NCBI GenBank assembly: GCA_910588495.1
Contig: CAJUPU010000035.1
Span: forward strand, 1 to 31,693
Reading direction: 5' to 3'
DNA length: 31,693 bases
Origin: an uncultured Oscillospiraceae bacterium
Lineage (GTDB): Bacteria > Bacillota > Clostridia > Oscillospirales > Oscillospiraceae
The notes beneath the pieces were generated by a model. The model was given only the letters and a program-made list of their open reading frames with translations. It did not search any database and was not told where the DNA came from. Positions within the stretch are counted from its first letter, which is position 1. Each line of letters begins with the position of its first letter. A program made the position numbers and the translations under genes. Below, in pieces: positions 30,132 through 31,693 of this stretch.

Positions 30132-31449
30132 AATAGGCGGAGTTGACGGCGTTGGTGATGTCCCGGATGATCTCCATCAGCTCCGGCTGCTGCTTCATCA
30201 TCTTCTCCACCCGGTTGATGGAGTTGAGCACGGTGGAGTGGTGGCGCCCGCCGAACTGCTGGCCGATCTCCGCCAGGGACAGCTGGGTCATCTCCCGGAT
30301 GATGTACATGCACACGTTTCGGGCGGTGCTGATCTCTTTGTTCTGGCTCTGGCCGGTGATGGCGGCGGCGTCCAGCTCGTAGAACCGGGCCACCTCCTGG
30401 ATGATGGTGTCGGCGGAGGGCAGGAAGTTCTCCTTGGCCCGCAGGATGTCCCGCACCGCCCGGATGGTGGTCTCCACGTCCACCTGGGCGCCCATCAGCT
30501 CTTGGAAGGCCATGATCTTGTTGACCACGCCCTCGATCTGCCGCACGTTGGAGGTGATGTTCTCCGCCACGTAGGACAGCACCGGGTCGGGCAGGGAGAT
30601 CCCCCGCTCCAGCGCCTTGTTCTTCAACAGGGCCACCCGGGTCTCGTAGTCGGGGGGCTGGATGTCGGCGGGCAGGCCCTGCTCGAACCGGGTCTTGAGC
30701 CGCTGCTCCAGCCGGAGCATCTCGTGGGGGGGGCGGTCGGAGGTGAACACGATCTGCTTCTTCTGCTCGTAGAGGGTGTTGAAGGTGTGGAACAGCTCCT
30801 CCTCGCTGGAGTCCTTGCCGGCGATGAACTGCACGTCATCCATGAGGAACAGGTCCACCTGGCGGTATTTGTCCCGGAAGCCCTGCATGTCGATCCCCCG
30901 GCGCAGGTTGCCGATCAGCTCGTTGACGAAGTCCTCGCTCTGCACGTACATGATCCGGCAGCCGGGGCTGTTCTTGCGCACCCGGTTGGCGATGGCGTGG
31001 AGCAGGTGGGTCTTGCCCAGCCCCGACTGACCGTAGATGAACAGGGGGTTATAGGCTCCCCCCGGCTCCTCCGCCACCTTCTGGGCGGCGGTGAAGGCGA
31101 AGCGGTTGGTGGAGCCCACCACGAAGCGCTCGAAGGTGTAGCGGTCGGCCTCCCCCCCGGCGTGGCTGGGGGCGGCGGCCTGGTGGGCGTAGGCGTCCCG
31201 CTCCTCCGGGAGCAGCAGGGCCACGTCCACGTCGAAGGAGAACAGCTCGCGCAGCGCCCCCTCCACCCCGGACTGGAACCGGGAGCGGATGATGCTGCGC
31301 TTGAAGTCGGTGGGAACGCACAGCACCAGCCGGGTGTCCTCCAGGGCGACGGCCTCCACGTCGCCGAACCAGGTCTCGATGGACACGGCGGTCATGGTGT
31401 TCTCCATCAGGCTCTTCACTTTTTCCCATACGTCGGCGGCTGATGTCAT
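30130..31449 (-). CDS. dnaA: Chromosomal replication initiator DnaA
   Basis: Binds oriC and melts it; AAA+ protein of 439 residues. Domain I is at about 1-80 (VWEKVKSLMENTMTAVSIETWF), domain II is short (about 80-102), Walker A GQSGLGKTH is at 140-148, Walker B LFLMDDVQF at 200-208, and domain IV at about 345-439. The domain IV signature, normally GGRDHTTVLH, reads GGRHHSTVLN (400-409): the Asp that contacts DnaA-box bases is His403. ATG at 31449 with AGGAGG nine bases upstream; the longer open frame crosses the promoter. Confidence 0.97.
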   Translation of the reverse strand: MTSAADVWEKVKSLMENTMTAVSIETWFGDVEAVALEDTRLVLCVPTDFKRSIIRSRFQSGVEGALRELFSFDVDVALLLPEERDAYAHQAAAPSHAGGEADRYTFERFVVGSTNRFAFTAAQKVAEEPGGAYNPLFIYGQSGLGKTHLLHAIANRVRKNSPGCRIMYVQSEDFVNELIGNLRRGIDMQGFRDKYRQVDLFLMDDVQFIAGKDSSEEELFHTFNTLYEQKKQIVFTSDRPPHEMLRLEQRLKTRFEQGLPADIQPPDYETRVALLKNKALERGISLPDPVLSYVAENITSNVRQIEGVVNKIMAFQELMGAQVDVETTIRAVRDILRAKENFLPSADTIIQEVARFYELDAAAITGQSQNKEISTARNVCMYIIREMTQLSLAEIGQQFGGRHHSTVLNSINRVEKMMKQQPELMEIIRDITNAVNSAY

Positions 31450-31489
31450 GTGTTTCGGCCTCCTGATCTCTCTGATATACAACTGATCA

Positions 31490-31518
31490 ATTATACCAAA
31501 AATAGGAGCGGGATACAA
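31490..31518 (-). promoter_or_regulatory. Consensus sigma-A promoter of dnaA
   Basis: On the minus strand TTGTAT (31513-31518), 17 bases, TATAAT (31490-31495), 40 bases upstream of the dnaA ATG. Confidence 0.88.
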
Positions 31519-31693
31519 GAGTTTTTCCCGATCCTTTTATATAATTGTATCCAGATCTGCCCTGTCTTTTTTGCCAAAATGGGCACAGGGCGAAAAAAGC
31601 ACAATATCTTGTGGCAGAGGGGAGAAAAAAGAATATCAGCTGATGTAGTAAGTTAAATGCAGAAAAGGTTTTTCAACCTTTTTCTGCATTATT
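31519..31693. other. AT-rich region upstream of dnaA, possible second part of oriC, with hairpin at the window edge
   Basis: No gene seen. It contains an imperfect hairpin (GCCCTGT from 31559 with ACAGGGC), two weak DnaA-box-like cores (GGGCACAG, TTGTGGCAG), a TAGTAAG run and a near-perfect stem AATGCAGAAAAGGTT (31656-31670) / AACCTTTTTCTGCATT (31675-31690). The usual neighbour here in Firmicutes, rpmH, is not in the window. Confidence 0.5.

Overview
The window looks like a GC-rich, Gram-positive gut anaerobe of the butyrate-producing Oscillospiraceae type (Flavonifractor/Intestinimonas/Lawsonibacter-like). This rests on the thiolase plus butyryl-CoA-type CoA-transferase pair at the left edge, the Firmicutes-type cluster dnaA-dnaN-yaaA-recF-remB-gyrB-gyrA at the right edge, a Noc/ParA/ParB set with parS sites, and strong AGGAGG-type ribosome binding sites. 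The genus is an inference from gene content; no rRNA is present.

Layout. 1-2.1 kb: end of a thiolase gene and a CoA-transferase gene, closed by a strong bidirectional terminator. 2.1-4.4 kb: an AraC/GyrI-type regulator (minus) and an ECF sigma factor with its membrane partner (plus). 4.5-6.9 kb: tadA, a GC-rich tandem hairpin repeat, xpt (minus) and a YitT-family membrane protein. 7.2-11.3 kb: chromosome segregation region with noc, parA, parB and an unnamed membrane-anchored coiled-coil protein, and four parS sites. 11.3-15.3 kb: serS, two small unknown genes, rsmG, an orphan minD and a methylglyoxal-synthase-like gene that lacks key catalytic residues. 15.7-20.2 kb: hisS, a second ECF sigma/anti-sigma pair and aspS. 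20.1-21.06 kb: a scar-like junction holding a duplicated aspS 3' end, two divergent tiny genes within one inverted repeat, and an array of six hairpins arranged as two cloverleaf-like units. 21.1-31.4 kb: rnhA, a membrane protein, gyrA, gyrB, a PH-like protein, remB, recF, yaaA, dnaN and dnaA, all on the minus strand and mostly overlapping or closely spaced.

How it works together. The right part is a chromosome-origin neighbourhood: DnaA, the sliding clamp, RecF, gyrase and a candidate oriC between dnaN and dnaA. The left-centre part is the segregation machinery (Noc, ParA, ParB, parS). The two halves face each other: almost all genes from noc to aspS are read toward dnaA, so they would be head-on to a fork leaving oriC. 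The change of orientation falls in the junction at 20.1-21.06 kb.

The most interesting signals are: (i) the double three-hairpin cloverleaf array next to a tiny ribbon-helix-helix gene; (ii) the aspS tail duplicated at exactly 200 bp with only synonymous coding changes; (iii) a family of long-hairpin MITE-like elements, one in the parAB leader; (iv) a candidate oriC with a repeated G(C/T)GGAAGCT motif and a DnaA whose DNA-recognition motif is altered; (v) a methylglyoxal-synthase homologue with a degenerate active site; and (vi) the membrane coiled-coil protein inside the par operon that carries a parS site in its own coding sequence. No tRNA, rRNA, CRISPR array, transposase gene or riboswitch was recognised.
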